Source: Aquiflexum lacus (GTDB lineage: Bacteria; Bacteroidota; Bacteroidia; Cytophagales; Cyclobacteriaceae). From it: a stretch of DNA of 64,000 bases. Positions 36,280 to 45,096 of this stretch are shown one piece after another. The first letter of the stretch is position 1; each line of letters opens with the position of its first letter. The translations under genes were made by a program, and so were the position numbers. The notes below the pieces were generated by a model. That model saw nothing but the letters and a program-made list of their open reading frames with translations, did not search any database and was not told where the DNA came from. The DNA is taken from NCBI RefSeq assembly GCF_015476655.1, contig NZ_JABFHF010000033.1, positions 1 through 64,000 of the forward strand, read 5' to 3'.

Positions 36280-37056
36280 TCAATCAACCACAGGAACTTC
36301 ATAGACATCATCCTTTTTAACCCTTCTTAAATCCAATTGATGAAAAAGGGTAATCCTGAATGAATGGATGGTCTGAAGCTCACGCAGCAAAGGCTGTTGA
36401 AGCAAAATAAATTGGTAAAGAACCGCAAGGCTAAGGTTTCCTTTAGGAGAGATCATCACTCCTGCCAAAGTCCTGTTTTGGTCAAAAAGCATATAGCCCA
36501 CATTCTCCTTGTTGTGGATAAAAAACTCATTGGCTGCCTGCCACCTTAATATGGTTGTCCTTTCCTGACTCCTTCGAATGGGTCCGTCCATTTGAAACAG
36601 GTAACGGTACCGGTTGGTAAGAAAAACGGTGGTTGCTTCCGAATTGATGTCCGTAAACTGCTCCCGCCATCGATGTTCTATGCGAATCCTGTGTACAAAA
36701 TTATGTTTGGAACTACAATGCGTATACTAGGCCTGCTCGTAAATCCTGTTTTCATGCAGCCATATCCTGTACTTTTCTGAAACATAAGTACCAAACCAAG
36801 CATAGCCTGCGGTAAATCTGAAACCGGTATGGGTATGGTAGGTCATGCCAACTCGAGCTGCAGACAAAGTAGAATTGAAGGGCACTACCCCATTGCTGCG
36901 GTGATTGAGGTCAAAAGCATAACCCCACCTGTCGGAAAACCTGCCCGTATGGTTATAAGTGTACCACCATTGGGGACGATCGGATTGGGCCTGGATCTCC
37001 AAATTGGCCATCAACAAAACAAAAAAAGGGAAAAACAGCCTCCAGTTTGATTTCAT
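36280..37056 (-). pseudogene. DUF2490 gene (copy 3) with one in-frame stop
   Basis: The frame from ATG 37056 (MKSNWRLFFPFFVLLMANLE signal peptide) to the stop at 36280 covers 259 codons and is broken only by TAG at 36729-36727. Before it: WWYTYNHTGRFSDRWGYAFD, ending IWLHENRIYEQA. After it: YTHCSSKHNFVHRIRIEHRW, then NRYRYLFQMDGPI and a normal end. Both halves fit DUF2490 over a normal length, and the two parts are in the same frame, so a single substitution (for example CAG to TAG) broke the gene. An ATG at 36591 could at most yield a C-terminal fragment. Confidence 0.8.
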
Positions 37057-37222
37057 AATGGTAATGCTCAAGATTTGGAATTTCATAGCTGCTGCATGAT
37101 TGTTGATCTGCTTTGACAAAGAAATCCAACAAAATGCAATGTACCTTGACCTTGGTCTGTTTTTCACCTTTTCCCCCTTAATCAATCTAATTATTATCTC
37201 AATTTCTAAAGTCTACGAATTG

Positions 37223-38470
37223 TTAAAAGTATTCATTTAGATTCACGAATAATCCTTGCGCACCATTCGCACCAAAAGCATAATCGAGACCTAAATTTAC
37301 CCTTTTCTTCTCATTGATCATAAATCTCAAACCTCCGCCATAACCAAATACAAAATTACCTGCTTGATTAATGTCTTCAGTTCTGCTGCTAGCGGTAGAG
37401 GTATTCACGAATAGTACGCCTCCCCATTTATCCTTTTCCTGTTGCAATGGAAACCGCCATTCAGTTTCTGCATACACAAGATCTTCACCCCTTATTCTAC
37501 CTTGTGTAAATGGCCTACCTGACCTGGCAAACATATCCCAGCCAATCGCAGGTAAAGCAAGGTACGGGGAAGTGCCACTGGTAACAAACCAACCATAAGT
37601 CCAAAAAGCCAATACATTACGAGCACGGTTCTTATCCAGGTTGACATAGGTTCGGTATTCCATCCACAATTGGGAAGCATTGGTGGTACTTCCCAAGAAC
37701 TCCGGAAAAGCCCTTAATGATATGGCTGCCAATTGTCCGACATAGGGGTTTACTACATTGTCCCTGCTATCAAACGTGGCATTCGCCGAAAGGCCTGACT
37801 GAGAGTATTTTTCAGTACTCATTCCTTTTAAGTCCTGGTATCTGTAATGATGGGTAATTCTCTGGGGATCAGCATCAAGGTCAAGCTGTTTATCATCTAT
37901 TGCCCAAAAGATATCCAAGTGATAGCCTATGCCATAGAAAAGATTGGTTTTCTTGTGCCTCATTTGTACGGTTTGATACAACCTGAAATTATTAAAATAC
38001 ATCATTTCCTGTTCCTGAAATGGCGGATAGGGATTGTCTGAAGGGGTATCCTTTCCACCCACCAAGGTGCTCTTATCCAAAACTGATCCAAGGCCATAAG
38101 TGGGTTGCGCATTGAGGTTAAAACGGATATCAGTCAACAGATTGAATTTATCCTCTTTGGTAAATGCATTTGCACGAACGGAAGTAAAAAGCTGATTGAG
38201 TGTAGTATAATAAATACCTATCAATGCGGTGGAGTTTCTGGTATCTTCCGGTGTTCCCATATTCCAATTGACGCCCGGCAATACTCCAAATAAAACCCCG
38301 ACAGTAGGATTTGTGGCTACTACAGGAAGAATATTGATGTCTACTTTCTTTTCTTTTTTCTCTTTATTGCCGCTTTCTTCCCCGGAATCCATTTCACCTT
38401 GAGCCAATAAGCTCAAGGGGGTAAAAAATAAGAAGGCCAAAATCCAAATAACAGTATATGTCTTTTTCAT
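37223..38470 (-). CDS. BamA/TamA-like outer-membrane barrel protein (copy 1)
   Basis: 415 residues. Signal peptide MKKTYTVIWILAFLFFTPLS, then LLAQ, and a charged Glu/Lys linker. The rest is a barrel of the bacterial surface antigen type: NPTVGVLFGVLPGVNWNMG, STEKYSQSGLSANATFDSRD, GQLAAISLRAFPEFLGS, GRIRGEDLVYAETEWRFPLQ, ending NLGLDYAFGAN...NLNEYF. The R-x-RGE motif is reminiscent of the conserved VRGF/Y motif of the BamA family. No POTRA domains are present. It is paralogous to the gene at 49393. A role in export or surface display is possible but unproven. Confidence 0.85.
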   Translation of the reverse strand: MKKTYTVIWILAFLFFTPLSLLAQGEMDSGEESGNKEKKEKKVDINILPVVATNPTVGVLFGVLPGVNWNMGTPEDTRNSTALIGIYYTTLNQLFTSVRANAFTKEDKFNLLTDIRFNLNAQPTYGLGSVLDKSTLVGGKDTPSDNPYPPFQEQEMMYFNNFRLYQTVQMRHKKTNLFYGIGYHLDIFWAIDDKQLDLDADPQRITHHYRYQDLKGMSTEKYSQSGLSANATFDSRDNVVNPYVGQLAAISLRAFPEFLGSTTNASQLWMEYRTYVNLDKNRARNVLAFWTYGWFVTSGTSPYLALPAIGWDMFARSGRPFTQGRIRGEDLVYAETEWRFPLQQEKDKWGGVLFVNTSTASSRTEDINQAGNFVFGYGGGLRFMINEKKRVNLGLDYAFGANGAQGLFVNLNEYF

Positions 38471-38785
38471 AATTTTTTTGGATAAACTAAATTTAACTGA
38501 TCGAATGTAATAAAAGTGGGTACCAAGTTTTCTCTCTACTTGCCTGCATTTAGCAAATCATGGCAAGTACTTTTTTAAATAGTAAAGTGATATTGATCCT
38601 TCTCCAATAATGGTAAATCCATTTTAAAATACTTATCTGGACATTCATGGGAAATAACCTAAAACACTTGGCTTCAAGCCATTGCCAAAGTGTTTTTTGG
38701 CAATGGCTTTGATTCCATATTTTATCAAGGATCGTGTTCGCATGTGCTTTATAACCTTTGCATAATCTTGCATGTTAATGCATTT
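38471..38785. other. Intergenic region with a large hairpin
   Basis: 315 bp between minus-strand genes. It contains the 14-bp-stem hairpin at 38676-38709, otherwise nothing recognisable. Confidence 0.5.
38676..38709 (-). terminator. Hairpin after the alkylsulfatase gene
   Basis: AAGCCATTGCCAAA (38676-38689) pairs perfectly with TTTGGCAATGGCTT (38696-38709). It lies about 75 bp beyond the alkylsulfatase stop. No clean T-run follows on the minus strand, so it may be a terminator or an RNA-stabilising palindrome. Confidence 0.55.
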
Positions 38786-40897
38786 CTATTCCGGTGTATT
38801 TCGTCTTAAACCTTCAGCTGAATAAGCATCTGTAGCAGGTAAATCCTGAGATCCACGAATACGGGTACCTGGCATAATCGGAAACCGTGGATCGAAGTTG
38901 ACCATTGCCGAACCAATTTTGGCAAGGATCGAAGGATCTCCTTTGGTCTTTGCTGTTCCGTCCTTGATCATATCCGCCAAAGTCTGAACTCCCATCATTG
39001 CCTTCTCTAGGTCTTTTCGATTGATGGTAATCGTAAGGTCCGGATTCGGTAACAAATAACCTTGAATGTTGGTCAGGGTTTCGTTACTTAATTCAACGGC
39101 GAACTTCTCGCCATTGTCAGGAGTGATAAGATTGATACCATACTTCATGCCTTGGGTTTTTCGGCCGTCCATCCGGATCGCGAGGAAGTCGAGAAACTGA
39201 CCTGTGGTCATGACGCGGATAACATCAGGGCTACTGGAGCTTGGAATCGCAGATGCCGGAATGTCATTCCTTAATTCATAGGCAGCAGCAAGGAAGCTGT
39301 TGCGAAGACCTGGATTCTCCTGTTGATAGCCGATCTGCTCAAAGGCATCAGCCAAAAGATCTTTTCCTTCCTGATTGTCCGGCTCAGCCTGGACTAGCCG
39401 GTTCAGTATCTCGGTGGCATGCTTGTATTTGCCATCGGCGATCAGTTGCTCGCCCTTGTCCAATATTTTCTTGGAACCTCCCATCATTTCAACATACAAG
39501 GGAGCGGATTCTTCAGGCGAAAGCGGGATCAGGTTGGTAGGATTACTATCCCAATAACCCAGAAAACGCTGTATAACCCCACGGGCGTTGTTTTCGGCGG
39601 AGCCATGATAGTCACGGGTATGCCATGCCGTTTTTTGAAGACTTTGCGGTGGTGCGTAAATGTTGTGGATCTGATTGATGGTCACACCCTGATTGGCATG
39701 ATGGAGCACCTGATTATTCAGGTGCGCATAAGCATCACGGGTGTCGCGCAATACTTCCCGGATGCGTTCATTGCCCCAGCGAGGCCAGTGATGAGAGGAA
39801 AACATTACTTCGGCCTTGTCTCCGAAAAGATATAGCGACTCATTAATGTATTTCGACCACCTTAGGGCATCGCGTACCGGTGCACCGCGTAGCGTGTAGA
39901 TATTGTGCATTCCATTCTGCACGTTTTCCGCCATCCACAGAACTTTCAAGTCTGGCATGTAGGTATTCATCTCTGCGGGTGCTTCTGTGTCCGGAGTCAA
40001 TTGGAAAATCATGCGAACGCCGTCTACCATCACTTCCTCGATGGGCTTCGTGATCAGTTTGGTGGGAGCAATAAGACCAACGGAACCGAGAGACACGCCA
40101 TGGCCGAGGCCTTGGCTTACGAAGCCATACGGGTTTCGCGGTAATAGCAAGCCGTATTGGTAGAAAAGTCGCCGGTTCATCACGTTTCCGGCAAATACAA
40201 GCTCAGAAACCAGGTGGTGCATGAAACCATCGGGCGCGATCACCTGAACCTTTCCGGATCGCACGTCCTCATCAGAGATCAATCCCCGCACGCCTCCCCA
40301 GTGGTCGCCGTGGTTGTGGGAATAGATGACCGTTGAGATCGGCAAGCCCCCACCAACATGCTCCTGAAACAGCTTCCAAGCAGCCCTTGCTGTCTCTGAG
40401 CTGACCAAAACGTCATAGGCAATCCATCCTTTTTTTCCACGGATGAAGGTTATCTGCGACAGATCGATGCCCCTCACCTGATAGATGCCCGGAGTGACCT
40501 CGTAAAGCCCATAGTTCTGATTGAGTTTAGCCATGCGGTACAGGGAGGGATGAATACTGCTGAACTGCTCCTTTTCATCGATAAAGTTGTAAGCATCCAT
40601 GTCCCAAGCGACATGTCCCTGAGCGGACATGATCTGACGCTCTGTCATCGCTGCGATGAAACCCTTTTTGTTCTCCTCAAAATCACGTGTATCGGAAAAT
40701 GGAAGAGAGTTCCTCGCTTCGTCGAGGATTTTCTTGGTGTATTCTGAAGGAGCCTTTCCCTTCGAGTCAAAGTGGTCACTTACCGCCAAATCATCCCCTG
40801 AAGATTCGGGATTCTGATTGGAACAACTGATCTGGCTGGCTACTATCACCAAAAAAATTGGAATCATTAGGGTTTTATAAACAGGTTTCATGTCCAT
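38786..40897 (-). CDS. Alkylsulfatase, SdsA1/YjcS type (lipoprotein)
   Basis: 703 residues. A lipobox ASQISC places the lipidated Cys at 25. The MBL domain has the full metal motif H194-N-H196-G-D198-H199 in YSHNHGDHWGG, then AENVQNGMHNIYTLRG and SSHHWPRWGN. A dimerisation domain (WDSNPTNLIPLSPEESAPLY) and a C-terminal SCP2-like domain follow. SdsA1-type enzymes cleave primary alkyl sulfates such as SDS, with two zinc ions, to the alcohol and sulfate. Lipidation puts it on the periplasmic or outer face of a membrane. Its G+C is clearly higher than the neighbours, suggesting lateral transfer. A membrane AraC regulator lies 118 bp upstream. Confidence 0.92.
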   Translation of the reverse strand: MDMKPVYKTLMIPIFLVIVASQISCSNQNPESSGDDLAVSDHFDSKGKAPSEYTKKILDEARNSLPFSDTRDFEENKKGFIAAMTERQIMSAQGHVAWDMDAYNFIDEKEQFSSIHPSLYRMAKLNQNYGLYEVTPGIYQVRGIDLSQITFIRGKKGWIAYDVLVSSETARAAWKLFQEHVGGGLPISTVIYSHNHGDHWGGVRGLISDEDVRSGKVQVIAPDGFMHHLVSELVFAGNVMNRRLFYQYGLLLPRNPYGFVSQGLGHGVSLGSVGLIAPTKLITKPIEEVMVDGVRMIFQLTPDTEAPAEMNTYMPDLKVLWMAENVQNGMHNIYTLRGAPVRDALRWSKYINESLYLFGDKAEVMFSSHHWPRWGNERIREVLRDTRDAYAHLNNQVLHHANQGVTINQIHNIYAPPQSLQKTAWHTRDYHGSAENNARGVIQRFLGYWDSNPTNLIPLSPEESAPLYVEMMGGSKKILDKGEQLIADGKYKHATEILNRLVQAEPDNQEGKDLLADAFEQIGYQQENPGLRNSFLAAAYELRNDIPASAIPSSSSPDVIRVMTTGQFLDFLAIRMDGRKTQGMKYGINLITPDNGEKFAVELSNETLTNIQGYLLPNPDLTITINRKDLEKAMMGVQTLADMIKDGTAKTKGDPSILAKIGSAMVNFDPRFPIMPGTRIRGSQDLPATDAYSAEGLRRNTPE

Positions 40898-41015
40898 AAT
40901 TTTTTTATAAATTATTAAATTTCAAATAACTTATAAATGTACTTATGGGACTAAAATTATTCTCAGTTTGGATACTACTACATGCCAATCTTTGAACAAA
41001 ATTGGCGAGATTTAT

Positions 41016-42170
41016 TTAAGCTTTTGCCTTTAAAGATCTGATATAAACTGAGGGAGAAACATTTTTGAATTTTTGGAAGGCAAGGGTAAAAGAATTCCGA
41101 TTGCTGAACCCGGATTTTTCCGCAAGGCCTATTAAAGAAAGATGCCCAAACTTCCCGGACTTAATCAGATTACAGGATTCCTCAATTCTCTTTTGGTTGA
41201 TCAAATCAGAAAAATTGGTATTGAGATGATGGTTGATGTATAGTGTCAACAAATACACGGGAATATCAATATCAGCAGCTAAAGCATGAATGGTATATCC
41301 GAGTTGAAGAAATTTTTTATCCTTATCCAGAACTTGATCCAGTTTTTCTTTAATATCTTTTGCCTTTTGTTCCGATAGATTTTCAACCCTTTCCGGTTTG
41401 ATTTTTATCACATGTTCCTCAAATAAGTCCTGATCCAGGCCATAAAGAATTTTTGGAAAAAAGACCAAAGAAAAACCGGTTACAAATGTTAGAATAACAA
41501 TGGTAAAATGAACCAAAAAGAAATTCATGATCGGATTAACAGCCCAAAACAGTAATAAGAAGGGGAAGAAAACCAAAAGTTCTAAACCCAAGAATATCTT
41601 GATCCAAATAAACCACTCTTTGGCAAAACCAAAAACTTCCTGTTTTCTGGCGTTGATCCATACTAAGATGGCCGAAAGCACCCAATAAAAAGCCAGAACC
41701 AAAGACCTAAAAGGCGTATAGAAATCAGCAGGAAAAAAACGGCTTCGACTGAAACTTGCAAATAGAGAGGGATTGGAAATTTCTGATTGAATAAGCATGA
41801 TTTTTTCAGAGTTATCAAGCATATATACAGGCCAAAAATCAACTATAAACACCAGTGCGGGTAGCAGGTGAACCATGTCTTTCCACTTTAGTCCCCTACC
41901 TGTCAAGACCATCCGAATATAAAAATACATCAAAGGCATAAAGATAAATCCTGCTATATTACCTGTCCTGTAAAAAAATGGAAAATGGAGGTGATATTGA
42001 GAAGTTAGCAGCCAAATAATTAATGACATGTAGGTAAGTAATAAAAAATTAATACCCAGCAAGATGTTGTGTCGATTTTTTTTAAATCCAAAATAAATCA
42101 AAATCAGCCCAACCAAAGACCCAATAAACATCGAAAAAAGGAAAAAAAGATTCATTAGGGTGATTTCCAT
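41016..42170 (-). CDS. AraC-family regulator with multi-TM N-terminal domain (copy 2)
   Basis: 384 residues, paralogous to the product at 34944. The N-terminal about 240 residues hold about seven membrane segments (FLFSMFIGSLVGLILIYFGF, FFYRTGNIAGFIFMPLMYFY). The C-terminal AraC HTH ends GLAEKSGFSNRNSFTLAFQK, then FKNVSPSVYIRSL. It lies 118 bp upstream of the intact alkylsulfatase in the same direction and is its obvious regulator. Because the ligand domain is within the membrane, an amphiphile such as an alkyl sulfate or fatty alcohol would be a fitting signal (inference). Confidence 0.9.
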   Translation of the reverse strand: MEITLMNLFFLFSMFIGSLVGLILIYFGFKKNRHNILLGINFLLLTYMSLIIWLLTSQYHLHFPFFYRTGNIAGFIFMPLMYFYIRMVLTGRGLKWKDMVHLLPALVFIVDFWPVYMLDNSEKIMLIQSEISNPSLFASFSRSRFFPADFYTPFRSLVLAFYWVLSAILVWINARKQEVFGFAKEWFIWIKIFLGLELLVFFPFLLLFWAVNPIMNFFLVHFTIVILTFVTGFSLVFFPKILYGLDQDLFEEHVIKIKPERVENLSEQKAKDIKEKLDQVLDKDKKFLQLGYTIHALAADIDIPVYLLTLYINHHLNTNFSDLINQKRIEESCNLIKSGKFGHLSLIGLAEKSGFSNRNSFTLAFQKFKNVSPSVYIRSLKAKA

Positions 42171-42372
42171 ACAAAGTCAAATCAAATCTGAAACTCCACA
42201 TAACGAATATAGCCTATTTTTTAAATAGTTTGCCAAAATTCAGTAGCTCTTGGCAAGAACCCTTATTTTTTCTTTCTACTGATCCAACATTAAAAATAAT
42301 TTTGAGAGTCCAAGGTGGAAAATAGTTTTTCTGAAACAATACAAATATGGGTCTTCTATTTTCTCAAGTTTA

Positions 42373-42951
42373 ATGATGGATTGGAAAAAAGTGCTGATAA
42401 ACCGTGTACTAAAAGGTGTCCTTTTATTTATGATACCTATCATTCTTTTGATTTTCGTCTTTGAAAAAGCAATCCATATTGTTCAGCAAATAATTTCGCC
42501 AATCAAGGAGATCTTACCGGATGAAAGGATTTTTGGTATTGGGGTTCTTACTTTGATAAGCTTATTTACTATCCTGTTGATTTGTTATGTTTTTGGATTT
42601 TTGGCTGAAAGAAAAAGGATAAAGCTATTTTTAAAAGTACTTGATGAAGGGTTTTCCTTAATCATTCCCGGATATACCATGATGAAATCCCGTGCCAACG
42701 AAGCTATTGGAGTGGAAGAAAAACACTGGAATGCAGTATTAATGGGCGAAGATGGAGATTGGAAAATTGGGATTGAAGTAAACAAAAGAACTGATGGATT
42801 GAGTATGGTTTTCTTCCCTGAACCCCCGGACGCTAAAGCCGGTGAGCTTAAGTTAATTCATCAATCAAAATTAAAGCCATTGGATATGCCAATAAGCAAA
42901 ATCATGACGATCATCAGGAAGTATGGAAAGGATATGGATGAATTGGTATGA
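42373..42951 (+). CDS. DUF502 family membrane protein
   Basis: 192 residues. Two membrane segments (VLLFMIPIILLIFVFEKAIH, IGVLTLISLFTILLICYVFG) are followed by a soluble part with IIPGYTMMKSRANEAIG and MVFFPEPPDAKAGELK, the pattern of DUF502 proteins. Function is unknown. The following gene overlaps its 3' end, so the two are probably co-transcribed. Confidence 0.8.
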   Translation: MMDWKKVLINRVLKGVLLFMIPIILLIFVFEKAIHIVQQIISPIKEILPDERIFGIGVLTLISLFTILLICYVFGFLAERKRIKLFLKVLDEGFSLIIPGYTMMKSRANEAIGVEEKHWNAVLMGEDGDWKIGIEVNKRTDGLSMVFFPEPPDAKAGELKLIHQSKLKPLDMPISKIMTIIRKYGKDMDELV

Positions 42952-43573
42952 TTTAAACGGGTACTTTCCGAAATCATTTTTATTGATCTGGTTTCAGAAA
43001 AATAAGGTGAAATCAACCTTTTTTCAAAAAATATTAATTCTTATTCTCTTTTTTGGAATAACAAAGTTTTCTCTTGCACAGGAAGTCAATTTGGACCAGG
43101 ATATTGAAATAGAAGAAAGTAAAATACTACGACACAAAGTTGCTTTAATTCTGGGACATACCCATGTTCCCTCGGGGTTTTCGAATGGAGAAAAAAAGAT
43201 GCTCGTCGTCCCTTCTTGGGGTTTTGATTACAATTATCTGTTAAATGAAAAATGGGCCATTGGTTTACATTCGGACTTTTTTACCGAGAGTTATACAGTG
43301 ATTGATTTTGCAGGAAAGGAAGAATTTGTGAGAGAAAGACCGATAACCTCAGCAATAGTTGGGTCTTACAATCCTCATGAAAAATGGTCTTTCATTGCAG
43401 GGGCGGGGTATGAGTTTGCCAAAGAAGAAAATTTATCAATCATCAGGTTAGGTATCGAAAGAGGCTGGGAACTACCCAAGAAATGGGAGTTTATCGCTAC
43501 GCTGCAATATGACTTACGCCTTGAAGTATTTAATTCTTGGATGTTGGGATTAGGAATTAATAAATCACTTTGA
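42938..43573 (+). CDS. Small outer-membrane protein of unknown function
   Basis: About 211 residues if started at ATG 42938; 42923 is also possible, and both overlap the DUF502 gene. An unusually long N-terminal region precedes the signal-like segment ILILILFFGITKFSLAQ. Thereafter come beta strands typical of a small barrel (KVALILGHTHVPSGFSNGEK, WSFIAGAGYEFAKEE, SWMLGLGINKSL). It ends in a convergent terminator region. A start closer to the signal peptide with a non-ATG codon is possible. Confidence 0.65.
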   Translation: MNWYDLNGYFPKSFLLIWFQKNKVKSTFFQKILILILFFGITKFSLAQEVNLDQDIEIEESKILRHKVALILGHTHVPSGFSNGEKKMLVVPSWGFDYNYLLNEKWAIGLHSDFFTESYTVIDFAGKEEFVRERPITSAIVGSYNPHEKWSFIAGAGYEFAKEENLSIIRLGIERGWELPKKWEFIATLQYDLRLEVFNSWMLGLGINKSL

Positions 43574-43740
43574 AAATTTGGGCTGTAATTCCACCCTTAA
43601 TCCTAATGATTCAGCAAATCTTTTTAAGAAAATCATTCAGTAGAGGCCTGAATTTTAATAGATAAATTGATTATTAAGGGGAAAATACCCTCTCAATACT
43701 AGTTGAACTCTCATACTAATTTTCAGAAACAGGATAAAAA

Positions 43741-43763
43741 AAAATCGGGAATTCCCCGATTTT
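43741..43763. terminator. Bidirectional terminator
   Basis: AAAATCGGG (43741-43749) pairs with CCCGATTTT (43755-43763). A-runs lie on the left and T-runs on the right. It separates the convergent plus-strand barrel gene and the DUF6515 gene. Confidence 0.85.
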
Positions 43764-43786
43764 TTCTATTGAAATTAATATGAAAA

Positions 43787-45091
43787 TCAATCTTCTTGCT
43801 CCTCAATGTATACTACTTCGTACATATTTCTGCCATTGACCTGAACAGGTTGGTAATAAGTCTCTCCATATCTCAAAAGAATCACATCACCCATTTTTAC
43901 CTCTTCACCCCCATCAGGTAGATTTTCGACCAATGCACCTGCTGTTGGAGGAACAACTATGTAACCTTTACCCGATTTTTCATAGTAGGTTCCACCCCAG
44001 AAATAATTGATGGTCCCATCTTCCAAAGTTACTTTTTCATAATTATCGGGAATGGAGCTTACCTCTACACCTACAGGACCCGGAACCACCACAAACCCCT
44101 CGTCATCCTTTTGATAGAATACACCACTATCATAAAAGAATTCATTGACTACATTGGTGACATTGGTAATGTTGGTTACATTGGTCTCATTGGTAACATT
44201 GGTTACGTTCACTACTTGCGCGGTGGGAGGCAATGTAGCCATGGGGAATCCCCAAGGATGCCACATAGGCCCCCAAAAGAAGGGTCTGAAAGCAAACCAA
44301 ACAAAGGGATTTGCTGACCAAACCATAAATCCCCCCCACATCATGGGAGGTCTCATCATCATGGGAGACATCACATTCACTCTTACCATGGTATTTCTAC
44401 CTGCGTTGATATTGATATTGTTATTGTTACCGATGTTGATATTATTACCTCCGGGCCTGTTTCCACCGGGCCTATTGCCTGCGGAACCACCTCCACCGGG
44501 TCGGTTACCGTTACCCACACCAGGATTTCTACCCCCATCGGGTCTTGAGGAAGGTCTTTGATTGGAAGCACTTCCGGTATTTCCATCCCCTCTTCTATTC
44601 GAACTCCCTCTATTCACTGAAGCTGAACCAGCCTGGTCCCTGGTTGAAGCTCCTGCCCTACCCGCATTTGGATTGTTCATATCCCGGCTTTGTCTTGTAT
44701 CGTTGATGGATCTGTTTTGATTGGAAGCGCCGGATCCAGTCATACGATCAGAGGAACGTTGAGCTCCGCCGTTGATTGAATTCCTTGAAGGAGCATTTTG
44801 AGGTCTTGCCGGGGCTGCACTAGGCCTAGATGCCCCTCCCCTTGACGGGGAGGCGGCTCCACCGCGTTGAGGAGAGCTCATGCCACCTTGAGATGTCCCA
44901 CTTCTCTGAGGGGCAGCACTTCTTGATTGTGATGGCATACCTCCTCTAGATGGGGCTGCCATGCCTCCCCCTCTGGCCCCGCCTCCACCATGATTCATCC
45001 TTTGAGAAAAAACCGATTCGGGATTAAATGTCAATATTATGAGCAGAAGCCAGGTGAATAAAATATGAATATAAGTCTGTGATTTTCTCAT
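43787..45091 (-). CDS. DUF6515-type secreted protein with low-complexity region
   Basis: 434 residues. An N-terminal signal segment ends near VFSQ. Residues about 33-240 are intrinsically disordered, rich in Gly, Ser, Arg, Pro and Asn (GGGARGGGMAAPSRGG, then INIGNNNNININAGRN). A Met/Trp-rich hydrophobic stretch (SPMMMRPPMMWGG, then FVWFAFRPFFWGP) follows, then repeated NVTN tetrapeptides, and a C-terminal DUF6515-like domain with repeated FFYDSGVFYQK/YFWGGTYYEK/LLRYGETYYQP modules. The DUF2092 gene ends 5 bp upstream of its start, forming an operon. An envelope-associated structural role is plausible. Confidence 0.8.
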   Translation of the reverse strand: MRKSQTYIHILFTWLLLIILTFNPESVFSQRMNHGGGGARGGGMAAPSRGGMPSQSRSAAPQRSGTSQGGMSSPQRGGAASPSRGGASRPSAAPARPQNAPSRNSINGGAQRSSDRMTGSGASNQNRSINDTRQSRDMNNPNAGRAGASTRDQAGSASVNRGSSNRRGDGNTGSASNQRPSSRPDGGRNPGVGNGNRPGGGGSAGNRPGGNRPGGNNINIGNNNNININAGRNTMVRVNVMSPMMMRPPMMWGGFMVWSANPFVWFAFRPFFWGPMWHPWGFPMATLPPTAQVVNVTNVTNETNVTNITNVTNVVNEFFYDSGVFYQKDDEGFVVVPGPVGVEVSSIPDNYEKVTLEDGTINYFWGGTYYEKSGKGYIVVPPTAGALVENLPDGGEEVKMGDVILLRYGETYYQPVQVNGRNMYEVVYIEEQED

Positions 45092-45096
45092 TGCTT

